From Hafnia alvei (GTDB taxonomy: Bacteria; Pseudomonadota; Gammaproteobacteria; Enterobacterales; Enterobacteriaceae): a DNA stretch of 64,000 bases. Position numbers and translations under genes: made by a program. The stretch covers positions 760,012-824,011 of the forward strand of contig NZ_CP139992.1 in the NCBI RefSeq assembly GCF_034424155.1, read 5' to 3'. Every line of letters starts with the position of its first letter. The first letter of the stretch is position 1. The notes beneath the pieces are model-generated. The model searched no databases. It had not been told where the DNA came from and saw nothing but the letters and a program-made list of their open reading frames with translations. This document shows, one piece after another, positions 7,139 through 17,265 of the stretch.

Positions 7139-9279
7139 AACGCACTCTGATTTCACTATTATCACTGCTGATACTGTTACCTATATCCGTTCTTATCATT
7201 TTTACGCCGATGTCTGCGCATAAGCAGTTTATCTTTGGCCTAATGATGATCGGTGTGCTGTTTATTTTAGGGCGTAGCCAGAATAAGAAAATCTCCACCA
7301 CGTTAGTGGTGTTATCTCTACTTATGGCAACGCGGTATATCTACTGGCGGGCGACTTCAACCTTGTCGTTTAATTCTTGGATTGAGGCCGTGCTCGGATG
7401 GGGGCTTTTTGTTGCTGAGATTTATGCCTGGCTGATTATGGTGCTCGGCTACATGCAAACCATTTGGCCTTTAGAGCGTCAAATTGAGCCGTTACCAGAC
7501 GATATGTCGCTATGGCCAACGGTAGATGTCTATGTTCCTACCTACAATGAAAGCCTCGATATTGTGCGCGATACGGTGCTGGCTGCCCAATGTATTGATT
7601 ACCCAGCGGATAAGCTCAGAATTTATATTCTCGACGACGGCAAACGCAGCGAATTTGCGGTTTTCGCCGCCGAAGCCAACGTTGGCTACATTACGCGTTC
7701 TGATAATGCTCACGCGAAAGCGGGGAATCTGAATAAAGCCATGGCGAAAACCCACGGCGAATTAATCTGCATTTTTGACTGCGATCACGTAGCAACGCGC
7801 GGCTTCTTACAAGCGACAGTGGGAAGTTTTCTGCGAGATAAAAAACTGGCTCTGATTCAAACGCCGCACTATTTCTATTCTAAAGATCCGTTTGAACGGA
7901 ATTTGCCTGCCGCCAACGATGCTCCTAACGAAGGGATGCTGTTTTATGGCCCCGTGCAAAAGGGCAATGACAATTGGAATGCGACGTTTTTCTGTGGTTC
8001 TTGTGCGGTTATCCGCCGTGAAGCGCTTGAAGAAATCGGTGGGTTTGCGGTTGAAACCGTTACTGAGGATGCGCATACCGCACTGAAAATGCAGCGTTTG
8101 GGCTGGGGTTCTGCCTTCCTTGGATTGCGCTTGTCTGCCGGTTTGGCTACTGAGCGATTAACTCTGCATGTTATTCAAAGAACGCGCTGGGCACGAGGGA
8201 TGACGCAAATCCTGCGTTTAGATAACCCGCTGTTTGGTCGTGGACTTAAATGGCAACAGCGGTTGTGCTATCTCAACGCCATTCTGCATTTCCAGTATGG
8301 TTTGCCGCGTATCGCTTTCCTCACTGCACCACTGGCGTATTTATTGCTAAATCAGAATATTATTGCCTCTTCTGCCAGCATGATCTTCGCCTATTCATTA
8401 CCTCATTTGGTGATGGCAACCGTGCTTAACTCTCGCTTGAACGGGCGTTATCGCTTCTCCTTCTGGGGCGAAGTGTATGAAACCGTGATGTGTTTCCACT
8501 TGGTTATTCCCACGCTGCTTACGCTGATTTCACCACGTCGCGGCAAGTTTAACGTGACGGACAAAGGCGATACGCTGGATCAGGAATACTTTGATAAGCA
8601 TATCGTGATGCCGCATATCATAACTGCGGTGCTGGTTTTCTGCGGTGTCATTGCTGGTTTAGCGCGGTTTTTCTCCCTCAAATCGCTGGGTATTGAACCC
8701 TATGTGCTGCTGCTGAACGTGGCATGGGCTATTTATAGCTTGTTGATCCTATTAGCATCGATTGCGGTCGCCAACGAATCCAAACAGGTACGCAAAAGCA
8801 TTCGTATCGATATCAAGATCCCCGCCGTGGTGCATTTTTCCAATGGTGCCAGCATCAGAACTGAAACCCGCGATCTCTCCATGGGCGGCGTTCAGTTGGT
8901 GAACCCGTCGCCAGCGTTAAAAGACCACGATGTCGAGGCAGTTGAACTTCTGCTGAATAATTCTGAAGTTTGTATTCCTGCGGTGAAAGTCTTCAGTAAT
9001 GACCACAGCCTGCGTCTGCAATTTGGTGATGTTGGTTTGCATAAGCGCCGAGAGCTGGTGCGCGTTGTCTTGGCTCGTGCCGATGCGTGGTTGGAAACGC
9101 CACACGCGCCGGATCGACTATCGCACTCTATGAAAGGGGTGATCAGCAGCGCTGCTCGCCTGTGGGGCATTTTCTGGCGTGGTCGCCAGCGTAAACGGGC
9201 GGAAAAAGAGCTGGCTAAACAGCACGCGACGAAGCCACAAATGACAAAACAACAGGGTCATTCAGAGGTGTCGGCATGA
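7135..9279 (+). CDS. bcsA: Cellulose synthase catalytic subunit BcsA
   Basis: 714 residues. An inner-membrane family 2 glycosyltransferase that polymerises UDP-glucose and threads the glucan across the membrane. Visible catalytic motifs in order: D167-D168-G, D215-C-D217, FFCGS (286-290), T310-E-D and Q348-RTRW352. Membrane segments flank the catalytic domain (about 5-45, 83-106, 395-430, 450-466, 495-515, 525-547). The C-terminal PilZ domain has R553xxxR557 and D580LSMGG585, the residues that bind dimeric c-di-GMP, linking activity to the cyclase and phosphodiesterase upstream. It lacks the N-terminal extension of the 872-residue E. coli BcsA and is closer in length to type I synthases. ATGA overlaps exist with bcsQ and bcsB. 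Confidence 0.96.
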   Translation: MKRTLISLLSLLILLPISVLIIFTPMSAHKQFIFGLMMIGVLFILGRSQNKKISTTLVVLSLLMATRYIYWRATSTLSFNSWIEAVLGWGLFVAEIYAWLIMVLGYMQTIWPLERQIEPLPDDMSLWPTVDVYVPTYNESLDIVRDTVLAAQCIDYPADKLRIYILDDGKRSEFAVFAAEANVGYITRSDNAHAKAGNLNKAMAKTHGELICIFDCDHVATRGFLQATVGSFLRDKKLALIQTPHYFYSKDPFERNLPAANDAPNEGMLFYGPVQKGNDNWNATFFCGSCAVIRREALEEIGGFAVETVTEDAHTALKMQRLGWGSAFLGLRLSAGLATERLTLHVIQRTRWARGMTQILRLDNPLFGRGLKWQQRLCYLNAILHFQYGLPRIAFLTAPLAYLLLNQNIIASSASMIFAYSLPHLVMATVLNSRLNGRYRFSFWGEVYETVMCFHLVIPTLLTLISPRRGKFNVTDKGDTLDQEYFDKHIVMPHIITAVLVFCGVIAGLARFFSLKSLGIEPYVLLLNVAWAIYSLLILLASIAVANESKQVRKSIRIDIKIPAVVHFSNGASIRTETRDLSMGGVQLVNPSPALKDHDVEAVELLLNNSEVCIPAVKVFSNDHSLRLQFGDVGLHKRRELVRVVLARADAWLETPHAPDRLSHSMKGVISSAARLWGIFWRGRQRKRAEKELAKQHATKPQMTKQQGHSEVSA

Positions 9280-11750
9280 TGATTTCAATGGCCGCTATGC
9301 GACATTCACAGAATCGCCTGAGATTATTAGTAATTATCAGCAGCTTCTTTGCGCTGAATGCCTTTGCTCAGCCGCTCACGTCTGAACTATCTGCTTCGGA
9401 AAATGATTCATTTTCGGCGCTATCCTTGCCTCGCCCTGCGGAAACCGCGCCGGAGAATAAGCCGGAGCCGGAAGCATCACCGGTTATCGCCGACAGCCAG
9501 CCTGCTGCATTGGCTACGCCAGATGAGCCGTCGGCTCCAGAAGGCGTAGAAGAGACAGAGGCAGAGCCGTCAGCCGAGGCGGCAAAGGCGTTAGAACAGA
9601 CCAAAATCCATGGAACGTTATCATTGCGTGATGCGGGCATTATTGATGGATTAAAAATCGATGGGCATCAAACACAAAGCGGCTTCACGTTCACTTTACC
9701 CGGTGACAGGGTTATCACCAGCGCTCACCTGCTGCTGAAAATTAAAGTGTCCAATGAGTTAGTCGATGGTCAGCACTATTTAAATCTGATGCTGAATGGC
9801 CAAGATATGGGGCAACTGCCGCTGAGTCAGGCCGTGGATGATATCAACAGCTTTAATCTTGAAATACCGGCTCCGATGCTGGTTTCCGTGAATAATCTCA
9901 GCATCACGTTGGACAACAGTAAGGCGTTGCAGTGCGAAGTAAAAAGTGATGTACGTTATCAACTACAGGTGATGCCCGATAGCCAGATCGATTATGAGGG
10001 ACTGCGCTTAAATATTGCGCCCACCTTGTCTCGGTTTCCTTGGCCGTTTCTTGACACCTATGAGATGGGCCGCAGCCAAGTTGGGATGGTATTTACTGCG
10101 ACACCTGACGCTGATGCTCTCACTGCTGCTGCGGTAGTCAGCGGCTATCTTGGCTATCATGCTGATTATAAAGGCGTTGATATCCCGGTGTCCTTAGGAC
10201 GCTTGCCTGAAAGTAGCGCCATTGTATTTGCGCATGCAGGCGCCACTATCGGTGATTTTACTATCCCAGAACATGCGGGCGCGTCACTGTGGATTACCGA
10301 TAATCCAAACAATCCCGTGTCTAAACTGTTGGTCGTGAGTGGGCACAATAAAAATGAGTTTTTGAGCGCCGCCTACGCGCTGACTCACAACACGTTGCCA
10401 GCAGGGGCTCTGTTGGAAAAGATTGCCCAACATAAAATTCCCGCACGTGTGCCTTATGATGCGCCTCGCTGGGTGAATACCGAGCGTCCAGTAACGCTGA
10501 GTAGCCTGATGAAGGACGACAGCAAACTGGTGGTTCGTGGCATAAACCATGAAAACATTCGTGTGGCATTTCGCGCCGCGCCCGATCTTTTCATGTGGGA
10601 AGGAAGCACGATACCCATTTCGATGGGCTATCACTTCCCGTCGAATGAGTGGCTTGATGAAGCGCACTCACTGCTGGGCGTATCTCTCAACGGCCACTTT
10701 CTGCGAACGCTACCGGTGAATAAATCGGGGGCCATAGAAACCCTATGGCATACCTTGGGAGGCTATTCGCGTCAGGAGCAAAAAACGCTGCATATCCAGC
10801 CATATCAAATCTATGGCGATAATCAGTTTGAGTTTTGGTTCTCGGTAAAACCGAAGCCAGATGCACCGTGTCAGGTATTAAGTGACAACACAATTAAAAG
10901 CTTTATTAGCCCTGATTCGACCATCGATCTTAGCCATACCTGGCATTTTAGCGAATTGCCTAATCTGTCTTATTTCATCGGTGCCAGTTTTCCTTTCTCT
11001 CGTCAGGCAGATTTAGCCCAGACCGCTGTTTTGCTCGCCGAACATCCGCAAGAAACTGAAATAAGCACGCTGATGACGCTCATGGCGCGTAGCGGTAACG
11101 CGACCGGTGTAACGACCCACGGCATGCAGATTTACCTCGGCGACAAAGTTCTGCATCAAAATCCCCGTTTGCTCAAAGGCAAGGATCTGCTGGTAGTTGC
11201 CACCATGAGCCAGCGCTCTCTGTTACAGACATTGCTAGCGAAAAGTCCGTTTGAAACTCAAGAAGGACAGCTTCTATTACGCCCAATAAATTACTGGCAG
11301 CAGGCGCTGGCCTTCTTAAAAGGAGATTGGGGGCGCGATGGCAAAAGCGCAAACCGTTATCTTTCATACGCAGGAGAGTGGCGCGGCTTTATTAGCTATC
11401 AATCACCGTGGGATAAGGCGCGCAGCGTGGTCATTGCGACCGCTACGCAGGACGAACAGTTAGCGCTGCTTCCAGCCGATCTACGTAACCCAACCATCAA
11501 TGCTGGCATTCGCGGCGATATTGCGATTATCGACAAAACCGATGGCGTCCACAGTTGGACCATTGGCCCTCACTATGTCTCGGGGCAAATGCCGTGGTAT
11601 CTGCAAATTATCTGGTATGCCAACCAGCACATTGTGGTGTTGGGGCTGATTTGTGCCTTGTTAGCAGGCGCTATGGGGCTACTGGCATACGCCTATCTCA
11701 AAAATCAGGCTGAACAACGTCTGAAGAATTTTATTGGACACCGCCGCTAG
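9276..11750 (+). CDS. bcsB: Cellulose synthase periplasmic subunit BcsB
   Basis: 824 residues with an N-terminal signal segment (about 14-31, LLVIISSFFALNAFA), a Pro/Glu-rich linker (about 50-108), then carbohydrate-binding and flavodoxin-like periplasmic domains, and a C-terminal anchor helix (about 783-806, HIVVLGLICALLAGAMGLLAYAY) followed by a basic tail. It guides the nascent glucan from BcsA through the periplasm and its tail helix is needed for BcsA activity in known systems. The start overlaps bcsA by 4 bp; an ATG at 9279 one codon later is equally possible. The acidic Pro/Glu-rich linker is longer than I would expect for E. coli BcsB. Confidence 0.93.
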   Translation: MMISMAAMRHSQNRLRLLVIISSFFALNAFAQPLTSELSASENDSFSALSLPRPAETAPENKPEPEASPVIADSQPAALATPDEPSAPEGVEETEAEPSAEAAKALEQTKIHGTLSLRDAGIIDGLKIDGHQTQSGFTFTLPGDRVITSAHLLLKIKVSNELVDGQHYLNLMLNGQDMGQLPLSQAVDDINSFNLEIPAPMLVSVNNLSITLDNSKALQCEVKSDVRYQLQVMPDSQIDYEGLRLNIAPTLSRFPWPFLDTYEMGRSQVGMVFTATPDADALTAAAVVSGYLGYHADYKGVDIPVSLGRLPESSAIVFAHAGATIGDFTIPEHAGASLWITDNPNNPVSKLLVVSGHNKNEFLSAAYALTHNTLPAGALLEKIAQHKIPARVPYDAPRWVNTERPVTLSSLMKDDSKLVVRGINHENIRVAFRAAPDLFMWEGSTIPISMGYHFPSNEWLDEAHSLLGVSLNGHFLRTLPVNKSGAIETLWHTLGGYSRQEQKTLHIQPYQIYGDNQFEFWFSVKPKPDAPCQVLSDNTIKSFISPDSTIDLSHTWHFSELPNLSYFIGASFPFSRQADLAQTAVLLAEHPQETEISTLMTLMARSGNATGVTTHGMQIYLGDKVLHQNPRLLKGKDLLVVATMSQRSLLQTLLAKSPFETQEGQLLLRPINYWQQALAFLKGDWGRDGKSANRYLSYAGEWRGFISYQSPWDKARSVVIATATQDEQLALLPADLRNPTINAGIRGDIAIIDKTDGVHSWTIGPHYVSGQMPWYLQIIWYANQHIVVLGLICALLAGAMGLLAYAYLKNQAEQRLKNFIGHRR

Positions 11751-11787
11751 GGCATCACCCGCGAATGTAATATCTGACGGAATCATT

Positions 11788-14700
11788 ATGAAAAACAATA
11801 AAGCCAGATTGCCCTTACAGCGACTGGGATTGACGGGGATATGCTTATTATCCTTGCCTTGGTTAGCTTCAGCGGCCGGTGGAGAGAACAGTGCTGTTCT
11901 CAGCCAATTATTTAATCAGGCGCAGTATTGGCATGAGCGCGGGCATCCTGACGATGCCAAAAGCGTGTTGAAAAAAGTCCTCAGCGTCGATCCAAATAAC
12001 GCTGAAGCATTGTATTTGCTGGCACTTTATTCACTGCAGCAAGGGAATAAAACTGAATCATCGAAATGGAAGCAGCAGCTTCAGCAGGTGAGTCCAGACA
12101 GCGGGCGGTTACAGGATCTGGATGGTGAAACCACCGCAATGAAAATCGCGCCTACCAAGTTAGAAGATGCCAGACGCTTGGCCCGCAGTGGAAATCCTAC
12201 CGGTGCGGCAGCGGCTTATGAGGCGCTCTTCAAAGAGGGGATGCCGGTATCTTCGCTGGAAAATGAATATTATCAGACGTTGGCAGCTATTCCAGAACGT
12301 CGCGAAGAGGCTATTCAGGCGCTGCAACAAAGGTATCAAAACGCACCGAACGACAGGAAAACAGCGCTGGCATTAGGGCAGATCCTGACCTATCAAGAGT
12401 CAAGCCGTCGGGACGGGATAGCTATCCTGAGTTCGTTAGGGGCTTCGTCGCCCGAAGCGGATAAAGCCTTGCGTCAGGCGCTGCTGTGGTTACACCCCAA
12501 AGCGGCGGATCGTGAGCTGTATGAGGCCTATCAGCAAGGGCATCCTGATGACGCAGAGCTTGCTCAACATTTCTCTAATAATGTCACCGGTAATCAAGTT
12601 GCCAGCGGTTTTGACACCGTTAATAAAGGCGATTTAAAAGACGCCAGCGCGGAGTTTCAGCGCGTGCTTGATGAAGATCCACATAACAGCAATGCGATCG
12701 GAGGATTGGGGATTATCGCTATGCGTCAGGGCAAATTTGCTCAGGCGCTGGATTATCTCAATCGCGCGGCGGCGGAAAAAGGGGCGGATAGCGCCAAATG
12801 GCAAGATTTGGCCAATAAGTCTCAGTTTTATCTCAAGTTAGATGCAGCTAAAGATCTGGCTCGCCAGTCAGATTGGAACGGAGCATTGGCGGCCAGCGAA
12901 CCGCTTTTAAGCAGCAGCGGCGATGAGAAAATGGCGGTGGCGCTTTTTCGCGCCGATATTTTGCGCCGTAAAGGCGATTTAGCGGGAGCCGAGCAGGCAT
13001 ATCGGGCGCTGAGCGCCGGAGCCTCGACGCCTGATATTCAGAAATCGCTCTACTACGTGCTGAAAGCAGAAAATAAGTCTGATGAAGCGCTTGAACTGAT
13101 GAAATCAATGCCGGCTTCATTCCAGCATCAGCTAGCCGAGCAGGGGCCGGTAAGCGTAGATCCATTACGCCACGAAGCAACCCGTGCGATGCAGGCAGGG
13201 GATACTTTGCAGGCAGAACGTCTACTTCGTCAGGCGATGGCTAAACAGCCAACGAACGTGTGGGTTCGCCTCGATCTGGCTAGAGCGCTGAAAAAACAAG
13301 GCGATGCGGCACAGGCTGAACAAGTTCTCGCGCCGGTGCTTCAGAGCCAAACCAACGACGGGATTTATGTTTTCGCGCTCTATCAGGCTGAAAACCAGCA
13401 CTGGGATAGCGCGATAAGCCAAATCGACCGGATACCGCGCAATCACTGGAACGCGGATATCAAAGCACTACGTCGACGCGCGGCGTTCAATCAGGATTTG
13501 GCTCAGGCCGATTCACGACTGGCTCAGGGCGACAACGCTGGCGCAGCCGCTTTGTTACTGCCGTTGAGCCAGCTTGATATCAGCTCGCCTTCGGATGCAG
13601 GACATCTGGCTGCGAGTCTTTATCAAACTGGACAGACAAAACAGGCCGTTAGCGTAGTTCAACGCAATATGCGATTAGGGGTAAAAGGCTCGGCGGGTGA
13701 CTATGCTCAGCAAATTGACGTGCTGAATAAGGCTGGATTAACCCAAGAAGCGGATGCGTGGATGTCTAATCCGCTGGTGTTGTCGCGCAGTTCTGCGACC
13801 GATATCGAGCGCCTGAAGTCAGGAACCACCATCAGGGAAGTCGATCGTCTGCGTGAAGAGGGGCAATATTCTCGCGCATGGGATCTGCTGATCGTGAAAC
13901 TTCATGACGATCCAAATAACACCGGATTGATGTTGGCGATGGCTCGCGTTTACCAATCGGGCAAAATGTTCAATGAATCTCGCCAGATCTACCAGCATAT
14001 TTTGGGACGAAATAGCCAAAACAAAGAGGCTCGAATTGGTGCTATCAATCTAGCCTTAGCCGAAGGTGATAAGCAGCAGGCCACGCAGTTGTTCAGCCAA
14101 CTGCCCGACGATAATACGCCAGAACATCTGCTGCTAGCGGCCAGAGTTGCGCGCAGCAACGGGGATTCTCGCACCGCGCTCGCCTTGCTGCGCAAGGCTA
14201 AAAGCCAGCTGCAAGGGCTCTCCGACGGTACTCACGGTTCGAACGCTACGATAAACGGTTTGCCAATAGCCGATAATCCATTTGTGGATGAAACTCCCGT
14301 TAGTGATGCTTTCAGAGATGACGGTCAACTGCCGTGGCAGCGGCAGGTTCGGACGTCTTCCTCTGCAAATGGGCAAGGAGCGGTGAAGTCCACGCAAACT
14401 ATTGTGCAGGTCAGCAAACTGCTGGATGAAATGCGTGAAAAGTTGGCCTCTTGGACGGAGTCTGCGGTCAGCCTGCGTAGCCGCGATGGCGAAAGTGGAT
14501 TAGGTGCATTGACTGAAACGAAAACTTCGCTGGCCTTTTCAACGGTACCGTTCTGGGAGTCTCGGCTTAAATTCTCAGTGACTCCGGTGATGCTCAATGC
14601 TGGAAGCTCATCAGGGCAGTCGAATAACCGCTTCGGTACCGGTGCTTTACAGCAGGCTACGGCCGCGTGGAAAGCTACGCAGGAATCACTCAAAGCATCA

Positions 14701-15762
14701 GGAGAGTCGGTCGACGCTGCGAATGCCGCACGGAAAGCCTTGGCGGATAAGTCTGCGGCCAGAATTAAAGCCTGTCAGGACCCAACATCAGCCTCCTGTG
14801 AAATTGCGATGCGTGAAGAAACCGATGCGCAAGATGCCTACAACTTGGCTCAACAACAGATCATTCAACCTAAGCAATATGGGCCAGATGATTTCACCGC
14901 CAACTCCACTGGTTCACAGCGACGCAGCGGGGCTGAAATAGCGCTTTCGTTGTCGGGCGACAACTATCAGGCGGATATCGGAACGACGCCGTTGGGGCAA
15001 GATTCCAACCGTCTATTAGGTGGGCTGCGTTGGTCGCCTACCATTGCGGGCAACACGCAGATGACGATGAACGTTGAACGTCGAGCGGTGACTGATAGTC
15101 TGCTGTCTTACGTTGGGGCAAAGGATAAATACAGCGGAAAATCTTGGGGTGCGGTCACGAAGACCGGTGGCGGCGTAAGCCTAAGCTATGACGATGGACA
15201 GGCCGGTGCCTATGGTGGCGCGTCCTATTATCAGTATCAAGGTAACAACGTCGCTGATAATAGTGCGGTCATTGGCAACGCGGGGATCTACTTCCGTCCG
15301 CTGCATTTAGACGACCGTGAACTCAAAGTCGGCGTTAACGCTGACTATATGAATTTCTCCAAAAACTTAAGTAATTTCAGTTTTGGTCAAGGTGGTTATT
15401 TTAGTCCACAGGATTACATCAGTATTTCACTTCCAATTGAATACAGCCGAAATGCAGGGAACTGGGACTATAAATTATCGGGTTCCGTTGGCTATCAATC
15501 TTATTCACAGAAGCAAAGTGATTATTTCCCTACGCGCCCAGATTGGCAAAATAATCTCGATTGGCTGGTGGATGAAGGCTATGGCAGAGAATCACATTAT
15601 GCGGCTAAGAATAGTACTGGCGTAAGTTATAACACCAAGCTGCAAGGTAATTATAAGTTTAGCCCGCAATTATCCGTGGGTGGTCAGGTTGGTTATGACA
15701 CTGTGGGTGAATATTCGGAAGCAACGGCTCAACTCTACTTTAAATATCTTCTGGACAATTAA
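11788..15762 (+). CDS. bcsC: Cellulose synthase outer-membrane export protein BcsC
   Basis: 1324 residues from the ATG at 11788 (upstream in-frame codons lack a ribosome site and precede the signal peptide LTGICLLSLPWLASA). Residues about 30-880 form TPR-like repeats (for example DDAKSVLKKVLSVDPNNAEALYLLA), which span the periplasm. A C-terminal beta-barrel (about 905-1324, ending FKYLLDN) forms the outer-membrane glucan channel. An unusual insert at about 950-1030 is helical, Ala/Lys-rich and carries two close cysteines, C996 and C1004, possibly disulfide-bonded in the periplasm. The gene follows bcsB after 37 bp. It is longer than E. coli BcsC (1157), matching type I BcsC lengths. Confidence 0.93.
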   Translation: MKNNKARLPLQRLGLTGICLLSLPWLASAAGGENSAVLSQLFNQAQYWHERGHPDDAKSVLKKVLSVDPNNAEALYLLALYSLQQGNKTESSKWKQQLQQVSPDSGRLQDLDGETTAMKIAPTKLEDARRLARSGNPTGAAAAYEALFKEGMPVSSLENEYYQTLAAIPERREEAIQALQQRYQNAPNDRKTALALGQILTYQESSRRDGIAILSSLGASSPEADKALRQALLWLHPKAADRELYEAYQQGHPDDAELAQHFSNNVTGNQVASGFDTVNKGDLKDASAEFQRVLDEDPHNSNAIGGLGIIAMRQGKFAQALDYLNRAAAEKGADSAKWQDLANKSQFYLKLDAAKDLARQSDWNGALAASEPLLSSSGDEKMAVALFRADILRRKGDLAGAEQAYRALSAGASTPDIQKSLYYVLKAENKSDEALELMKSMPASFQHQLAEQGPVSVDPLRHEATRAMQAGDTLQAERLLRQAMAKQPTNVWVRLDLARALKKQGDAAQAEQVLAPVLQSQTNDGIYVFALYQAENQHWDSAISQIDRIPRNHWNADIKALRRRAAFNQDLAQADSRLAQGDNAGAAALLLPLSQLDISSPSDAGHLAASLYQTGQTKQAVSVVQRNMRLGVKGSAGDYAQQIDVLNKAGLTQEADAWMSNPLVLSRSSATDIERLKSGTTIREVDRLREEGQYSRAWDLLIVKLHDDPNNTGLMLAMARVYQSGKMFNESRQIYQHILGRNSQNKEARIGAINLALAEGDKQQATQLFSQLPDDNTPEHLLLAARVARSNGDSRTALALLRKAKSQLQGLSDGTHGSNATINGLPIADNPFVDETPVSDAFRDDGQLPWQRQVRTSSSANGQGAVKSTQTIVQVSKLLDEMREKLASWTESAVSLRSRDGESGLGALTETKTSLAFSTVPFWESRLKFSVTPVMLNAGSSSGQSNNRFGTGALQQATAAWKATQESLKASGESVDAANAARKALADKSAARIKACQDPTSASCEIAMREETDAQDAYNLAQQQIIQPKQYGPDDFTANSTGSQRRSGAEIALSLSGDNYQADIGTTPLGQDSNRLLGGLRWSPTIAGNTQMTMNVERRAVTDSLLSYVGAKDKYSGKSWGAVTKTGGGVSLSYDDGQAGAYGGASYYQYQGNNVADNSAVIGNAGIYFRPLHLDDRELKVGVNADYMNFSKNLSNFSFGQGGYFSPQDYISISLPIEYSRNAGNWDYKLSGSVGYQSYSQKQSDYFPTRPDWQNNLDWLVDEGYGRESHYAAKNSTGVSYNTKLQGNYKFSPQLSVGGQVGYDTVGEYSEATAQLYFKYLLDN

Positions 15763-15766
15763 CACG

Positions 15767-16249
15767 ATGACTAATCTGACCATAAATCCGGTGCTGAGAA
15801 AATATCATCGCCAACAGCAGTACGTGGCGGGGTGGCAGGATCTGAGCGCATTGTTTTTCTCCGGCATATTACACACTGCGGAAAGCGAAGATGGCAGGGC
15901 TTTTCTGCATATGATTGGCGAGAATCTCGCGCGCCGATTTCCGCTTGGCGACGTGCAGACACTGGGTGAGCTTGAAGACGGTGCCAATGCGGTATTGAGT
16001 CACTTCGGCTGGGGCATCGTGAATATTGATGCCGATGAACAGGGTATTAATTTACGCCATCAAGCGTGGCCCTATGCCACTGAAGCTGACGATCCCGAGC
16101 TGTGGCTGGCCGGTTTCTCCGCTGTGCTTGAAGGATGTTGGACAACGTGGATGCAAACTCAGGGTGCCATGAGCGAATTTGTCACCTTTCTAACGTATGG
16201 CGGTGAAAACGCTTTAAATTTCAGGTGCCAATATAAGGATAAAGAATAA
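15767..16249 (+). CDS. bcsD: Cellulose synthase subunit BcsD
   Basis: 160 residues from the ATG at 15767, 4 bp after the bcsC stop; an upstream extension to 15680 would overlap bcsC and is rejected. The sequence (FFSGILHTAESEDGRAFLHMIGENLARRFPL, then LEGCWTTWM and LTYGGENALNFRC) matches the BcsD family. BcsD is a periplasmic octameric ring subunit that promotes ordered, crystalline cellulose bundling in Komagataeibacter; there is no signal peptide here, which is also normal for the family. Its presence marks the operon as type I, unlike the E. coli K-12 bcs locus. The start codon of bcsZ overlaps the stop by one base. Confidence 0.9.
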   Translation: MTNLTINPVLRKYHRQQQYVAGWQDLSALFFSGILHTAESEDGRAFLHMIGENLARRFPLGDVQTLGELEDGANAVLSHFGWGIVNIDADEQGINLRHQAWPYATEADDPELWLAGFSAVLEGCWTTWMQTQGAMSEFVTFLTYGGENALNFRCQYKDKE

Positions 16250-17265
16250 TGAAGAGAATTAACTGGACGAGAGTTAGTCTATTATTGCTGTGTTTAATAA
16301 CGTGGCAAACGCAGGCTGAAAGCTTGGGCTGGAGCGAATATAAACAGCATTTTATTTTGCCGGAAGGGCGCGTTGTTGATAATGGCAACAATCAAATTAG
16401 TCATTCTGAAGGTCAGGGATATGGAATGATTTTAGCGGATGTTTATGATGATAAAGAAACCTTTGACCAGCTATGGAATTGGACTAAATCTCATTTGCAG
16501 CGCCAGGATAACAGCTTATTTTCTTGGCGCTATGATCCGCAAAAGCATCAGGTAAGCGATCGTAATGATGCGACCGATGGTGACGTTCTGATTGGCTGGG
16601 CGTTATTACGTGCGGGGCAGCATTGGAATAATCACGATTATTTACTGGCGTCTGAAAACATCCAGCGTTCATTATTACGTTCCGCTATCGTTACGTGGTC
16701 TGATAAACACGTTATGCTGCCGGGCGTTGATGGTTTTAAACACCCAAACTATATCAACCTTAATCCATCGTATTTTATCTTCCCTGCGTGGAACGATTTC
16801 TATCACTACTCACATAGCCAGCAATGGAAAACATTAATCGACGATGGATTAGTGCTGTTAGCCGATATGCGTTTTGGCGAACATCGATTACCAACGGATT
16901 GGGTAGCAATGCAAAAGGACGGAAAACTATCTCCGGCGGAAGGATGGCCCGCCCGCTTCAGCTACGATGCGGTGCGTATTCCGCTATACCTCAACTGGTA
17001 TAGCAAGAAGCTACCGCAAAACACGATATTTACCGACTACTGGGGAACGCTGCCGGCTGCAAATACGCCTGCATGGGTTGATATAGGCACTCACGTGGTG
17101 GCGGAATATCCGCTGTCGCCAGGAATGCGCGCGGTGAGATATTTAGCCACCGGAGATATGTGGCAAGTTTCGGAATCATTAGAGTCTTACGAAGACTACT
17201 ATTCTGCCAGCCTTAAACTCTTGGCTTTGGCCGCCAGCCGTGAGTGCTGCGCTAAATCAAGCTAA
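16249..17265 (+). CDS. bcsZ: Periplasmic endo-1,4-beta-glucanase BcsZ (GH8)
   Basis: 338 residues with a clear signal peptide (residues 1-23, cleaved near TQA-ES). GH8 motifs are present: SEGQGYGM with catalytic acid E54, and DRNDATDGDVLIGWALL with conserved acidic residues, plus FSYDAVRIPLYL. The enzyme trims cellulose in the periplasm and is required for normal cellulose output. In E. coli bcsZ lies between bcsB and bcsC; here it is the last gene of the operon, overlapping bcsD by one base. No recognisable terminator directly follows; an inverted repeat lies at 17283-17313. Confidence 0.93.
   Translation: MKRINWTRVSLLLLCLITWQTQAESLGWSEYKQHFILPEGRVVDNGNNQISHSEGQGYGMILADVYDDKETFDQLWNWTKSHLQRQDNSLFSWRYDPQKHQVSDRNDATDGDVLIGWALLRAGQHWNNHDYLLASENIQRSLLRSAIVTWSDKHVMLPGVDGFKHPNYINLNPSYFIFPAWNDFYHYSHSQQWKTLIDDGLVLLADMRFGEHRLPTDWVAMQKDGKLSPAEGWPARFSYDAVRIPLYLNWYSKKLPQNTIFTDYWGTLPAANTPAWVDIGTHVVAEYPLSPGMRAVRYLATGDMWQVSESLESYEDYYSASLKLLALAASRECCAKSS

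Noticed and set aside
15680-15766. Longer BcsD start inside bcsC
   Set aside because: It would overlap bcsC by more than 80 bp and adds residues not found in BcsD; the ATG at 15767 fits the family.
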